Assembly: GCF_900107255.1 (NCBI RefSeq)
Contig: NZ_FNPH01000001.1
Location: 434,001 to 498,000 of the forward strand
Direction of reading: 5' to 3'
Length of the DNA: 64,000 nucleotides
From: Micromonospora pattaloongensis
Lineage (GTDB): Bacteria; Actinomycetota; Actinomycetes; Mycobacteriales; Micromonosporaceae
The notes beneath the pieces are model-generated. The model worked only from the letters and a program-made list of their open reading frames with translations, searched no databases and was not told the DNA's origin. The stretch's first letter is position 1. The number at the start of each line of letters is the position of its first letter. Shown piece after piece: positions 52,209-61,064 of this stretch. The translations under genes and the position numbers were made by a program.

Positions 52209-53078
52209 ATGGACGCCGACGACGACCTCGGGCTTTTCGGACCCGGCTCGGTCACCTGGAAGGTGCACAACGAGCCGATTCTGCTGGTCGCCGGCCTCCG
52301 TTCCCTCTACCTGCAGGCGCTGCACCCCCGCGCGGTCGCCGGCGTCACCCAGAACTCCAGCTACCGCTCCGACGCGTGGGGTCGCCTCGAGCGCACCTCG
52401 AACTACGTGGCGACCACGATCTACGGCACGACCGCCGAGGCGCGCGCGGCGGGTGAGCGCATCCGGCGGCGCCACGCCCGGATGCGGGCGGTCGATCCGC
52501 GCACCGGTGAGGAGTTCCGGATCGACGAGCCGGAGCTGCTGCGGTGGGTGCACGTGGCGGAGGTCGAGTCGTTCCTGACGACGGCGCGGCGCGCCGGTGT
52601 CGCGCTGACCGACGACGAGGTCGACGCGTACTACACGGAACAGCGGCGGACGGCCGAGCTCGTCGGTCTGGACCCGGCGACCGTGCCGGGCACCGCGGCC
52701 CAGGTGGCGGCGTACTACCGGGAGATCCGACCGACGCTGCGGATGACCCGGGAAGCGGCCGAGACGGGGCTGTTCCTCACCGCGCCGCCGGCCCCCGCGC
52801 AGCTGAGCCTGCCGTGGCGGCTCACGCTGAGCCTGGGTCCGCCCCGGATGGCGTACCTCGGGCTCGCCGGCACCGCGTTCGGCCTGCTGCCGTCCTGGGC
52901 CCGGCGGATGTACGGGGCCCCCGCGCTGCCCGGCACCGAGCTGTCCGCGGCGCTGAGCGCGCGCACCCTGCGGCTGGCGTTGAACGCGATCCCGCGCCGG
53001 TTCGTCGAGGGACCGATCTACCGGGCGGCGATGGCCCGCGCGGCCCGCGCGGTGCCCTCCGGCGCCTCCCGCGGCTGA
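52209..53078 (+). CDS. MpaB/DUF2236-type oxygenase
   Basis: 289 residues of the family that includes rubber oxygenase Lcp and MpaB. The family landmarks are LLVAGLRSLYLQALHPRAVAGVTQNSSY (about 20-47; His35 is the probable haem ligand), RLERTSNYVATTIYGT and LLRWVHVAEVESFL. Substrate unknown. It follows the fur gene by 32 bases on the same strand and may be its cotranscribed target. Confidence 0.87.
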   Translation: MDADDDLGLFGPGSVTWKVHNEPILLVAGLRSLYLQALHPRAVAGVTQNSSYRSDAWGRLERTSNYVATTIYGTTAEARAAGERIRRRHARMRAVDPRTGEEFRIDEPELLRWVHVAEVESFLTTARRAGVALTDDEVDAYYTEQRRTAELVGLDPATVPGTAAQVAAYYREIRPTLRMTREAAETGLFLTAPPAPAQLSLPWRLTLSLGPPRMAYLGLAGTAFGLLPSWARRMYGAPALPGTELSAALSARTLRLALNAIPRRFVEGPIYRAAMARAARAVPSGASRG

Positions 53079-53097
53079 CCGCCCGCGCCGGGCGGGG

Positions 53098-53994
53098 CTA
53101 TTCGGTCGGAGCCGCGGGGCGGTCGACGGCGGTCCAGGGGTCCTTGCTCGGCGCGCCGGCGCCGGCCGGGCAGTGCCGGCGGTAGTCGCACCAGGCGCAG
53201 AGCGTTCCGGGCGTCGCGGGGAAGGCGGCGTCGGGGTCGGCGCCGTCGGCGACGGCCCGCTCGGCGGCCATGATGTCGCGGGCGGTCGCCTCGGCGCGGT
53301 CGACCTGCCGGGCGAGCGACTCGGGCGTGTGCTCGTGCGCGGCCACCGTGCCGGTGGGCAGGTGGTGAAGTTCGACGCGGCGGCAGGGGCGGTGGAAGAC
53401 GCGCTCGGCGGCGTACGCGTAGAGCGCCAGCGCCTGCGAGCCGCGGGCGTCGTCGGCGTCGAGACCGGTGCGGCCGGTCTTGTAGTCGACGATCACCAGC
53501 TCCGGGCCGTCGGGGCCGGGCCGGGAATCGATCCGGTCGGCCCGGCCGTTGAACGCCAGCACCGCGGTCTTGACTGCCACCACCCGCTCGACGCCGAGCG
53601 GGTCCGCGCCCGGTTCCAGCGTCTCGACATAGGACTCCAGCCACGCCAGCGCCCGCCGGAAGACCTCGCGTTCCTGCTCGACGTCGCGGTAGCCCTCGCG
53701 CACCCAGGTCGCCTTCAGCAGCATCGGTACGGCGTCCGGGCGCCGCCGCTCCGGTGGCAGCGCGTACCAGTTGCGCAGTGCGGTGTGCACGCTGGCGCCG
53801 AGCGAGTTGTGCGCCCACGGGGGCCCCTTGGGCGGCGCCGGCCGGTCGACGTAGGAGTAGCGGTAGCGCCGGGGGCAGTCGGCGTACGCCCCCAGCTTGC
53901 TGGGGGTGCACACGAAGAGCCGTTCCGGCATGCCCGCGAAGCCCAACTGTTCGGGCGCAGCGGCGCGGCTGGCTGAGGAGGATTGCCGTCGCAC
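53098..53994 (-). CDS. RecB-family PD-(D/E)XK exonuclease with Fe-S cluster motif
   Basis: 298 residues. Starts the nuclease domain at RLFVCTPSKLGAYADCPRRYRYSYVDRP, with the first cluster Cys. It has GASVHTALRNWY (helicase-nuclease His), FNGRADRID (active Asp), VIVDYKTGR (D-x-K) and the closing Cys triad CAWCDYRRHC, as in AddB/Cas4-like nucleases. The GTG at 53994 is preferred to one at 54024. Stand-alone, not next to helicase or CRISPR genes; a DNA repair role is likely. Confidence 0.92.
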   Translation of the reverse strand: MRRQSSSASRAAAPEQLGFAGMPERLFVCTPSKLGAYADCPRRYRYSYVDRPAPPKGPPWAHNSLGASVHTALRNWYALPPERRRPDAVPMLLKATWVREGYRDVEQEREVFRRALAWLESYVETLEPGADPLGVERVVAVKTAVLAFNGRADRIDSRPGPDGPELVIVDYKTGRTGLDADDARGSQALALYAYAAERVFHRPCRRVELHHLPTGTVAAHEHTPESLARQVDRAEATARDIMAAERAVADGADPDAAFPATPGTLCAWCDYRRHCPAGAGAPSKDPWTAVDRPAAPTE

Positions 53995-54049
53995 GGCGAC
54001 GATCCTGCCATCCGCCTCCGACACCGCCCAACGCCGCGCTCCGGCGCGG

Positions 54050-54664
54050 TCACGTCCGGTTGAGGTACGCGGTCACGAAGGCGCTCACCGCGTCGGCGAT
54101 GAGCTGGACGGCGATGGCCGCCAGGAGCAGGCCGGCGATCCGGGTGAGGACCTCGATGCCGCCGGGGCGCAGCACCTTGACGATGAAGCCGGAGAAGCGC
54201 AGCGTCAGCCAGACCACGATCATCACGGCCAGGATGCCGACCGCGATCGCCAGCTGGGAGGAGGGCCCGTCGGCGCGCTGGACGAAGAGCATCGTCGCGA
54301 CGATCGCGCCGGGTCCGGCGAGCAGCGGCGTGCCGAGCGGGACGAGCGCGATGTTCGAGGTCGCCTGCTGCTCGGGGTTGTCGGCCCTGCCGGTCAGCAG
54401 CTCCAGCGCGATGAGGACGAGGAGCAGGCCGCCGGCGGCCTGCAGCGCCGGCAGGCTGATGTGCAGGTACGCCAGGAGCGTCCGCCCGGCCACCGCGAAC
54501 ACCACGATCACCCCGAGCGCGAGCGTCACCGCCTGCCAGGCGGCGCGGTGCCGGTCCTCGCGCGCCAGCGGGCCGGTGAGCGCCACGAAGATCGGCACCA
54601 TGCCGGGGGGATCCATGATGACGAGCAGCGTGACGAAGACCTCGCCGAACAGCTTCAGATCCAC
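54050..54664 (-). CDS. MarC-family membrane protein
   Basis: 204 residues with six membrane helices. Motifs LLVIMDPPGMVPIFVALTG (11-29) and VPLGTPLLAGPGAIVATMLF (repeated MDPxG/GPG loops) define MarC/UPF0056. Earlier claims of antibiotic efflux are not supported for the family and transport substrate is unknown. Upstream of the nuclease on the same strand. Confidence 0.92.
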   Translation of the reverse strand: MDLKLFGEVFVTLLVIMDPPGMVPIFVALTGPLAREDRHRAAWQAVTLALGVIVVFAVAGRTLLAYLHISLPALQAAGGLLLVLIALELLTGRADNPEQQATSNIALVPLGTPLLAGPGAIVATMLFVQRADGPSSQLAIAVGILAVMIVVWLTLRFSGFIVKVLRPGGIEVLTRIAGLLLAAIAVQLIADAVSAFVTAYLNRT

Positions 54665-54731
54665 ACAATCAACCTAACCGGGACGTCCCGACACTAATCC
54701 GGAAGTCCCGGAAGCGACCCGATCGGGCCCG

Positions 54732-55613
54732 TCAGACGGGCGGCACACCGGCCGCGGCGGCGACGATCCGTTCGTACATCTCCGGGGCGGTGGTGTGCGC
54801 GCCCAGCCGCACCGTCTTGTGGGTGCCGTGGAAATCGGAGGAGCCGGTCACCACCAGCCCGAGCTCGGCGGCGAGCCGACGCACGTGCGCCCGCTCCTCG
54901 GCCGAATGGTCCTCATGATCCGCTTCCAGCCCGAAGAGCCCCGCGGCGGCCAGCTCGACGATCACCGAGTCCGGCACGATCCGTCCGCGTCGGGTCGCGC
55001 GCGGATGCGCGAACACCGGCACGCCGCCCGCGGCCCGGACCAGCCGCACGGCGGTGAACACGTCCATGTCCTCCTTCGGCAGCCGGTAGCGCTCGCCGAG
55101 CCAGTGCGGCGCGAACGCCTCCGCAGTGCTCGTCACCAGGCCCGCGCGGATCAACGCCTGGGCGATGTGCGGGCGCCCCACGCTGCCCCCGGCGGCGTAC
55201 CGCAGCACCTCGTCCCAGGTCACGTCGACGCCGTCGGCGCGCAGCAGGTCCACGATGCGCTCGGCGCGCAGGTGTCGCGCGGCCCGCAGTCGGGCGAGCT
55301 CGGCCACCAGGCTCGGCTCGGTCGGATCGAAGAGGTACGCGAGCAGGTGCAGTGGGATCGACGGGCGTGCCCCGTACCACCGGCAGGAGAGTTCGGCCCC
55401 GCGCACCAGGGTGATCCCGGCCGGGCGGGCCTCGGCCGCGGGCACCCAGCCGGCGGTGGTGTCGTGGTCGGTGATCGCGACGACGTCCAGCCCGGCCTCG
55501 ACCGCGGCGACCATCAGCTCGGGCGGGGTCAGCGTGCCGTCGCTGGCGGTGGAGTGGGCGTGCAGGTCGATGCGCGTGGGCGACGACGCCGCAGCGTACG
55601 GCGGGTTGGACAT
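54732..55613 (-). CDS. PHP-domain phosphoesterase (TrpH/YciV-like)
   Basis: 293 residues. Metal sites: RIDLHAHSTASDGTLTP (about 13-29), VVAITDHDTTAGW, RGAELSC, GVPVFAHPRA and TGSSDFHGTHK. The family includes RNase AM and 3',5'-nucleoside bisphosphate phosphatases that act on pAp or 5' ends of short RNAs. ATG at 55613 is preferred to the GTG at 55622. Single gene. Confidence 0.93.
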   Translation of the reverse strand: MSNPPYAAASSPTRIDLHAHSTASDGTLTPPELMVAAVEAGLDVVAITDHDTTAGWVPAAEARPAGITLVRGAELSCRWYGARPSIPLHLLAYLFDPTEPSLVAELARLRAARHLRAERIVDLLRADGVDVTWDEVLRYAAGGSVGRPHIAQALIRAGLVTSTAEAFAPHWLGERYRLPKEDMDVFTAVRLVRAAGGVPVFAHPRATRRGRIVPDSVIVELAAAGLFGLEADHEDHSAEERAHVRRLAAELGLVVTGSSDFHGTHKTVRLGAHTTAPEMYERIVAAAAGVPPV

Positions 55614-55660
55614 CGCCTGCACGTTACCCGTCCCCCACCCGGGGCCCGGCGGTGCGGGGA

Positions 55661-56989
55661 TCAGGCCAGCGGACCCGGCGCCACGACCAGGTGTTCGTCC
55701 GCGCGCGCCCCCGCGACCGGCAGCCGCTCGACCGCCTCGGGATCGCCCTTAGCGAGCGCGGTGACGCTCAGCCGGACCAGCTCGGCGGGGCCGCCGGGAT
55801 GGATCAGGGTGGCGGCGTCCGTCCAGGCCGGGCCGCCGGTCAGCCGGGGGCCCGCCGCGTGGGCGGCGGCCCGGGGACGGAACGCGGTGGGCAGCTCGAC
55901 GAGCAGGGCGCTCTCCGCCGCGGGCGTGGCGGCGGGCGTGGACGGGGTCGTGCCGTTGGCGACCAGCCACCGCCCGTCCGGCGAGACCGTGCCCGCGCCG
56001 CCACCGGTGAGCGGCAGCGCGCACGCGCGCTTGACCACCGGCAGGCCCGGGCCCGACGCGAGCAGCGCCAGACAGGGTCGCCCCGCCTCTCCGGCCACCT
56101 GGGCGACGAGGGTGCGGCCGTCCGGCATCGGCCCGTAGACGCCGATCAGCGACGGGTTCCAGGCGGGCTGGTAGGGGCCGCGGTCCGGCCACCACACGTC
56201 GTAACCCTCGATCTCCCCGCCGCTCAGTTGCCGGGTGAGCAGGACGCCGTCGCCGACGAAGCCGACCGGGCGGCCGCGGGGCGGCACCGGGGTCTCGCGG
56301 AGGCCGGTCAGCCGGCCGGCCGCGGCGGTCGCGACTGATGCCCGGCCGGAGTGCAGCCACACCACACGCCGACCGTCCGGCGCGAGCACGATCTCGTCGA
56401 CGGCGGACAGCAGCTGCTTCGGGGGTGCGGTCCTCGTGACCATCCACAGTGCACTTCGGCCGGCCCGGGTCGCCGCGACGATGAGCCAGCCACCGCCGCC
56501 CCGTTGCGCCTGCGTCACGCGGCCGACTCCGGAAAGGTCGATCCGCTCTCCCCCGGTGGTCCGCAGGAGATCGCCGACCACCAGGTCGACCGGCGCCGCC
56601 GCGGCGGCCATCGCCCGGGTTTCGAGTCGGGCGGGGGCCGGCAGCGGCTCGGCCGGCGCCGCGACGGCCGCGGCCGTGGTGGTCTCGGCGACGGGGACCC
56701 CGCTCGTCGCCCGGGCCACCGGAACGCGGGGGCCCCGGTCGTGCGCCGGGCCGGCGAGCTGCCATCCGCCCGCGCCGCCGGCCGCGGCGGTCAGCACGAC
56801 GACGGCCACGGCGGTGGCCGAACGGCGGCGGCGGATCCGCTGTCCCCGCCGGATCGCCGACGCGGCAAGGTCGGGAAGCGTGGGTGACGGCGCGGCCTGA
56901 TGGGCCAGGCATTGCCGGAGCGCCATTTCCAGTTCGGGCGTCGTCACGACGAATGGACGCCGGTCGCGCGGCGGAAGGTTGCTTGTCAC
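55661..56989 (-). CDS. Membrane-anchored beta-propeller-like protein, sigma-linked (1)
   Basis: 442 residues. Cytosolic N-terminus (LEMALRQCLAHQAAPSPTLP) with basic RRGQRIRRRRS, one membrane helix (ATAVAVVVLTAAAGGAGGW), an Ala/Thr-rich linker and an exported region of repeated strands: GGGGWLIVAATRAGRSALWM, LAPDGRRVVWLHSG, TVSPDGRWLVANGT (TolB/WD-like blades). Eighteen bases after its neighbour of similar plan at 57008, and downstream of a sigma factor; may sense the envelope. GTG start uncertain (56989 or 56947). Confidence 0.7.
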   Translation of the reverse strand: MTSNLPPRDRRPFVVTTPELEMALRQCLAHQAAPSPTLPDLAASAIRRGQRIRRRRSATAVAVVVLTAAAGGAGGWQLAGPAHDRGPRVPVARATSGVPVAETTTAAAVAAPAEPLPAPARLETRAMAAAAAPVDLVVGDLLRTTGGERIDLSGVGRVTQAQRGGGGWLIVAATRAGRSALWMVTRTAPPKQLLSAVDEIVLAPDGRRVVWLHSGRASVATAAAGRLTGLRETPVPPRGRPVGFVGDGVLLTRQLSGGEIEGYDVWWPDRGPYQPAWNPSLIGVYGPMPDGRTLVAQVAGEAGRPCLALLASGPGLPVVKRACALPLTGGGAGTVSPDGRWLVANGTTPSTPAATPAAESALLVELPTAFRPRAAAHAAGPRLTGGPAWTDAATLIHPGGPAELVRLSVTALAKGDPEAVERLPVAGARADEHLVVAPGPLA

Positions 56990-57007
56990 CGCAAGGATCG
57001 CCGGGTG

Positions 57008-58162
57008 CTATCCGGCGGTCACCAGTCGCGGCACGAAGCGCCATCCCGGGCCGACGCCGGGCGGGAGCGGCAGCCGCTCGTGCGTGCCGTCGGTGCCGCA
57101 CCGCACCACGCCGCGGTCGTCCCCACCGACCACGGTCCCGCCGTCGGCCCAGGCCGGTGGCACGGTGGTGCGGACCGGGCAGCCGACGCGCGCGTCCCGC
57201 CCCTGTAGCGCCCGTTCGACGTCGAGCAGCGTGAGCTCGCGATCGCCGGGCTCGGCGAGCCGGTCACCGCGCGGCGACAGCGCGCTCCCGCGCCCGTCGG
57301 CGCGGGCCGGCGTCGCGCACGCCCCGACCCGGCCGGTCTGCAGCACCCCCGGCCCGGCCCGCAGCTCGGCCAGGCATCGGCCCGGTTCCCCGGGACGGGT
57401 GACGAGCGCGACCATCCCCGCTGCGCGGGGTCCGTAGACGGCCACCACCTCCGGCCGCCAGCTGACCTCCAGCGGCGACCGCGGGTCGACGAAGCCGTGG
57501 CCCGACCGCCCGGGCGGCGCGGCGAGCACGACGCGTTCGCCGAGGAACGCGACCGGCGTGGCCCCGGCGGGCACAGCGAGCTTGTCGATCGTCGTCAGGC
57601 CGGCGGGGCCGATCGTCGCGACCCGCAGCGCGGTGCCGCTCAACGCGGCGAGCCGCCGGCCGTCCTGGCTGACGACCCAGTGCGGGGCCGAGCCGGTCAG
57701 GAGGGTGGAGACCCCGTCCTCCCGCAACAGCCGCACCTGCGACGCGCCGCCGTAGATCCAGCCGGCGGGCACCCGGTAGGCGCCGCGCACCTCGCCCACG
57801 CCGTCGAGCGCGAGGTTCCGACCGTCCGCGGTCCAGAGCCGGTCACGGACCCGCAGGTCGAGGCCGATCCGGGTGCTGTGGACCAGGCCGGGGGTCGCGG
57901 CCGGCGTGCCGGCCGGCGCGTCGTAGCCGGCGGCGAATCCGGGCATCGGTCCGCTCTGCCGCTCCGCCCGGTCGCGCAACCACACCGCCCCGCCGAGGAT
58001 CAACGCGAGCGCCGCGGCCGCGGCGACGGACGACGCGGCGCCCTGCCGTCGGCGCAGCGCGCGGGCGCGCCGGATGGCGTACGCGGCCACGTCGTCGGGG
58101 GGTGGAGCCGCCGCCACCCGGGCGGAGAACATCGCCCGGAGCGAGTCCTCCACCGCCGTCAC
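57008..58162 (-). CDS. Membrane-anchored beta-propeller-like protein, sigma-linked (2)
   Basis: 384 residues starting VTAVEDSLRAMFSARVAAAP, with a cytosolic stretch ending YAIRRARALRRRQ, one membrane helix (SSVAAAAALALILGGAVWL) and an exported part with strand repeats (GWIYGGASQVRLLREDGVST, HWVVSQDGRRLAALSG, ALSPRGDRLAEPGDREL). GTGA overlap with the SigE-family gene shows coupling, as with SigE-family sigma factors and their membrane partners in this family. Role as anti-sigma or sensor inferred. Confidence 0.75.
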   Translation of the reverse strand: MTAVEDSLRAMFSARVAAAPPPDDVAAYAIRRARALRRRQGAASSVAAAAALALILGGAVWLRDRAERQSGPMPGFAAGYDAPAGTPAATPGLVHSTRIGLDLRVRDRLWTADGRNLALDGVGEVRGAYRVPAGWIYGGASQVRLLREDGVSTLLTGSAPHWVVSQDGRRLAALSGTALRVATIGPAGLTTIDKLAVPAGATPVAFLGERVVLAAPPGRSGHGFVDPRSPLEVSWRPEVVAVYGPRAAGMVALVTRPGEPGRCLAELRAGPGVLQTGRVGACATPARADGRGSALSPRGDRLAEPGDRELTLLDVERALQGRDARVGCPVRTTVPPAWADGGTVVGGDDRGVVRCGTDGTHERLPLPPGVGPGWRFVPRLVTAG

Positions 58163-58896
58163 CGCTCGTCCACCGTGGTCGTGTAGGCGGGCACCGTCGA
58201 CGCGACCACGGTGGCGAGGGGCGGCCCGGCCGCGTCCGCGTCGGCCGAGGGCCCGACCGGGCCCGGCACGGACATCCCGGCGCCGGCCAGCGGCTCGGCG
58301 AGCCCGGACACGGGCCGCGGCGCCGCCCCGTCGACCGGCGCCGCGGGCCGGACGGCCGCGGAACCCCGGCGAGGGGTGGGGATCCGCGCGGGGGCCGCGC
58401 GCCGGCGGGGCGCCTCCGCGCCCTCCGCGTCGAGCCGCTGCCGCAGCGTGGCGAGGGCGCGCGAGGTCTGGCTCTTGACGGTGCCGGGCGAGATGTCGAG
58501 CAGCGCCGCGGTCTGCGCCTCGGACATGTCCTCGTAGAAGCGCAGTACCAGCACGGCGCGCTGCCGGGCCGGCAACGCCTGCACGTGCCGCCACAGCGCG
58601 TCCCGCTCGAGCTGCTCCTCGATCCGGTCGGGGGCGGCCCGCTCCGGCAACACCTCGGTCGGGCGCTCGCCGTGCCAGCGCCGTCGCCACCAGCTCGTCG
58701 CGGTGTTCACCAGCACGCGGCGCGCGTACGGCTCGACGGCCTCGATCGCGCCCAACCGTTTCCACGCCAGGTAGGTCTTGGTGAGCGCGGTCTGCAACAG
58801 GTCTTCGGCGGTCGCCCAGTCACCGGCGAGCAGATAGGCGGTACGCAGCAGGGCGCCGGAACGGGCCGCGACGAAGTCGCGGAACTCGTCCTCCAT
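58159..58896 (-). CDS. SigE-family ECF RNA polymerase sigma factor
   Basis: 245 residues from the ATG at 58896 (MEDEFRDFVAARSGALLRTA). Region 2 has LLAGDWATAEDLLQTALTKTYLAWKRL and ARRVLVNTATSWWRRRW; region 4 has LPARQRAVLVLRFYEDMSEAQTAALLDISPGTVKSQTSRAL. A Pro/Ala-rich 80-residue tail after region 4 is unusual for such sigma factors and could be a regulatory or disordered extension. First gene of a three-gene set with two membrane partners. Confidence 0.92.
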   Translation of the reverse strand: MEDEFRDFVAARSGALLRTAYLLAGDWATAEDLLQTALTKTYLAWKRLGAIEAVEPYARRVLVNTATSWWRRRWHGERPTEVLPERAAPDRIEEQLERDALWRHVQALPARQRAVLVLRFYEDMSEAQTAALLDISPGTVKSQTSRALATLRQRLDAEGAEAPRRRAAPARIPTPRRGSAAVRPAAPVDGAAPRPVSGLAEPLAGAGMSVPGPVGPSADADAAGPPLATVVASTVPAYTTTVDER

Positions 58897-59022
58897 GCCG
58901 TCCCTGCCGGCCACCGCGCGCCTCCCCGGAACTGCCTGCCGATCGCCACGTTTCCACGGTCGGCGGGCGAGCTACATCGTGGATCGGGTTCACTTGGCGT
59001 CCGATGATCGGACACCCGGGGA

Positions 59023-59886
59023 TTACGCCCCGTCTTCCTGTTCTTCCTTCTTTTGCTGCGCTTGTTCCTTGCCCAGCCGGGCCTCCACCGCGTGCGGCTC
59101 GTACATCTCTTCGACGACCCGCAGGTAGAGCTCGTTCGGATTGGGCAGGTGCTTGATCTCGCGCAATGCCTGGTCCTGGCCGGCGGATTCGAGAACAAAC
59201 GTCCCGTAGTTGAGGAACCGGGCGAGAGGGCTCTGCTCGTATTTCATGTCGGTGACTCGCTGCAGCGGCATCATGCCGACCTTGCGGGTGACAATGCCGT
59301 TGACGACCATCACCCGCTTGTTCGTCAGGATGAAGCGGTCGAAATACCAGTCGGTGATACGCCAGGCGACCCAGCCGAGCACCACGAGCCAGATCAGCAC
59401 GACCGCGGTGGTCAGCCCGGCCACCTCCTGGCTGGCGAGGTAACCGGAGAGGTAGCCGAGGACGAAGGTGGCGAAGACGCCGATCAGCAACGGGATGGCG
59501 AGGTGGATCCAGTGTCGCTTCCACTCCCCCCGGAACCGTTCGGTCGGGAAGAGGTAACGCGCCACCAACGCCGTGGGTTCGTCCTCCAGCGGCAGCACCC
59601 GCCGAGGCCGGACGATGTTGCCGGAGGAGTCGATCTGCAGGCCGGCGAGCTCGTCCGCCGAGATGTCCGGCGGCGCGTACGTGATGACCGGCTCTTCGTG
59701 GACCTGGCGGGTGCCGCCGGGATCGGCACCGTAAACGGTGCGGTAGGACGTTTCGTCCGAATAGGAGGGATCAGTCCCGTAGCCAGGGTCTTGCTCAGGC
59801 TGTAGCCGCGGGATCGGCTCCGTGTCCCGCTGCCTCCGGCGCCGGGCGGATTCCTCGTCGGGATCGGGCGGCTCGGGGTTGCCCAT
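59023..59886 (-). CDS. Bacterial PH-domain (bPH2) membrane protein
   Basis: 287 residues. A disordered acidic/Arg-rich N-terminus (1-95) is followed by two membrane helices (HWIHLAIPLLIGVFATFVLG and LTTAVVLIWLVVLGWVAW). The bPH2 domain reads WYFDRFILTNKRVMVVNGIVTRKVGMMPLQRVTDMKYEQS and YGTFVLESAGQDQALREIKHLPNP. A charged helix ends the protein. Similar proteins are common next to biotin or cell-envelope genes in actinobacteria; role unknown. Confidence 0.88.
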   Translation of the reverse strand: MGNPEPPDPDEESARRRRQRDTEPIPRLQPEQDPGYGTDPSYSDETSYRTVYGADPGGTRQVHEEPVITYAPPDISADELAGLQIDSSGNIVRPRRVLPLEDEPTALVARYLFPTERFRGEWKRHWIHLAIPLLIGVFATFVLGYLSGYLASQEVAGLTTAVVLIWLVVLGWVAWRITDWYFDRFILTNKRVMVVNGIVTRKVGMMPLQRVTDMKYEQSPLARFLNYGTFVLESAGQDQALREIKHLPNPNELYLRVVEEMYEPHAVEARLGKEQAQQKKEEQEDGA

Positions 59887-59892
59887 CGGCGG

Positions 59893-60051
59893 CTAGGCGA
59901 CCAGGCTCGTGAAGAAGTCGCCGAAACCTTGCGCGATGTCCATGATGCCGGCGCCGAGCGACTTGAACACGTCTGCCGCGGAGTCCGGCCGGAAGGCGAT
60001 GAAGAATATCAGGAAGGCGATGCCGCCCCAGGTGAGGATCTTCTTGACCAT
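59893..60051 (-). CDS. Small membrane protein, 52 residues
   Basis: ATG at 60051 with GGAGGGGG upstream. Product: MVKKILTWGGIAFLIFFIAF (one membrane helix), then RPDSAADVFKSLGAGIMD and a short amphipathic helix. Six bases before the PH-domain gene on the same strand, so cotranscribed. Compact, conserved-looking small protein; function unknown. Confidence 0.78.
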   Translation of the reverse strand: MVKKILTWGGIAFLIFFIAFRPDSAADVFKSLGAGIMDIAQGFGDFFTSLVA

Positions 60052-60141
60052 TGCGGGCCAACCCCCTCCGTGTGGCGCGCCGGGACCCTCGTCACGGCAG
60101 AACCAGAATAACAGTTATGCGTCTCGCGGTGGTCACTCGAT

Positions 60142-60171
60142 CGCGGGAAAGCGCGTTCACGCTTTCCCGCG
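60142..60171 (-). terminator. Terminator hairpin
   Basis: CGCGGGAAAGCG-cgttca-CGCTTTCCCGCG, a perfect 12-bp stem that overlaps the stop codon of the 70-codon frame at 60157 on the minus strand. Likely ends the trmH transcript. Confidence 0.75.
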
Positions 60172-60369
60172 CAGGTAGGGGCAGGGCGCCCCGTACATGA
60201 GCGCGGACCGCGTCCACTCGGCGAGGTCGTGCATGACCTCTTCCGCGAGGAGATTGCCCGCGCTCACTGGACAGGCTATCGCATAGAGCCACATTCCTCT
60301 CGCCTCTGGCGACGCCGGCGCTGCGATCGACCGGAGAATCCACAGCCCACAGTGGAGTCGGTCAGCCAT
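60157..60369 (-). CDS. Possible 70-residue protein after trmH
   Basis: ATG at 60369 overlaps the end of the methyltransferase gene by eight bases. The C-terminal part (NLLAEEVMHDLAEWTRSALM, YGAPCPYLRGKA) reads like a real helical protein and its stop lies inside a terminator hairpin, supporting expression. The N-terminal part is less convincing and the true start may be internal. Unknown function. Confidence 0.45.
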   Translation of the reverse strand: MADRLHCGLWILRSIAAPASPEARGMWLYAIACPVSAGNLLAEEVMHDLAEWTRSALMYGAPCPYLRGKA

Positions 60370-61018
60370 CGCCCGACGTCCCCGGCGCGGGCGGGGGCGC
60401 GGCGTGCGCGCGGATCCACGCGTGCATCGCGATCCCGCTCGCCACGCCGGCGTTGATGGAGCGGGTGGAGCCGTACTGGGCGATGGAGAACAGGGCGTCG
60501 CAGGCGGCGCGGGCCGCGTCCGACAACCCCGGCCCCTCCTGGCCGAAGAGCAGCACGCAGCGGCGCGGCAGGGTGACGGTCTCCATCGGGCGCGATCCAG
60601 GCAGGTTGTCGATGCCGACCACCGGCAGGTCGCGCCCGTGCGCCCAGGCCAGGAAGCCCTCGATCGTCTCGTGATGGCGGACGTGCTGGTAACGGTCGGT
60701 CACCATCGCCCCGCGGCGGTTCCACCGGCGCCGGCCGACGATGTGCACCTCGGCCGCGAGAAACGCGTTCGCGTTCCGCACCACGGTCCCGATGTTGAGG
60801 TCGTGCTGCCAGTTCTCGATCGCCACATGGAACTCGTGCCGCCGCCGGTCCAGGTCGGCGACGATCGCCTCCCGGCGCCAGTAGCGGTACCGGTCCACGA
60901 CGTTGCGACGGTCGCCCCCGGCGAGCAGCTCCGGGTCGTAGTGGGGGTCGCGCGGCCAGGGGCCGGGCCACGGCCCGACGCCGATCTCGATTTCGGCCTC
61001 GGCCTGTTCACCCTGCAC
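60362..61018 (-). CDS. SpoU/TrmH-family RNA 2'-O-methyltransferase
   Basis: 218 residues with the SPOUT knot: NWQHDLNIGTVVRNANAFLA (motif 1, with the Arg/Asn pair, about 69-88), RCVLLFGQEGPGLSDAA (motif 2), YGSTRSINAGVASGIAMHAW (motif 3). Methylates ribose in tRNA or rRNA; target not deducible. The frame opens at 61018 with MQGEQAEAEIEIGVGPWPGP. Confidence 0.92.
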   Translation of the reverse strand: MQGEQAEAEIEIGVGPWPGPWPRDPHYDPELLAGGDRRNVVDRYRYWRREAIVADLDRRRHEFHVAIENWQHDLNIGTVVRNANAFLAAEVHIVGRRRWNRRGAMVTDRYQHVRHHETIEGFLAWAHGRDLPVVGIDNLPGSRPMETVTLPRRCVLLFGQEGPGLSDAARAACDALFSIAQYGSTRSINAGVASGIAMHAWIRAHAAPPPAPGTSGDG

Positions 61019-61064
61019 GGTCTGCAGAGGGTACGGCCCGTTCGGCCACCCGGGCGGGACCGGG

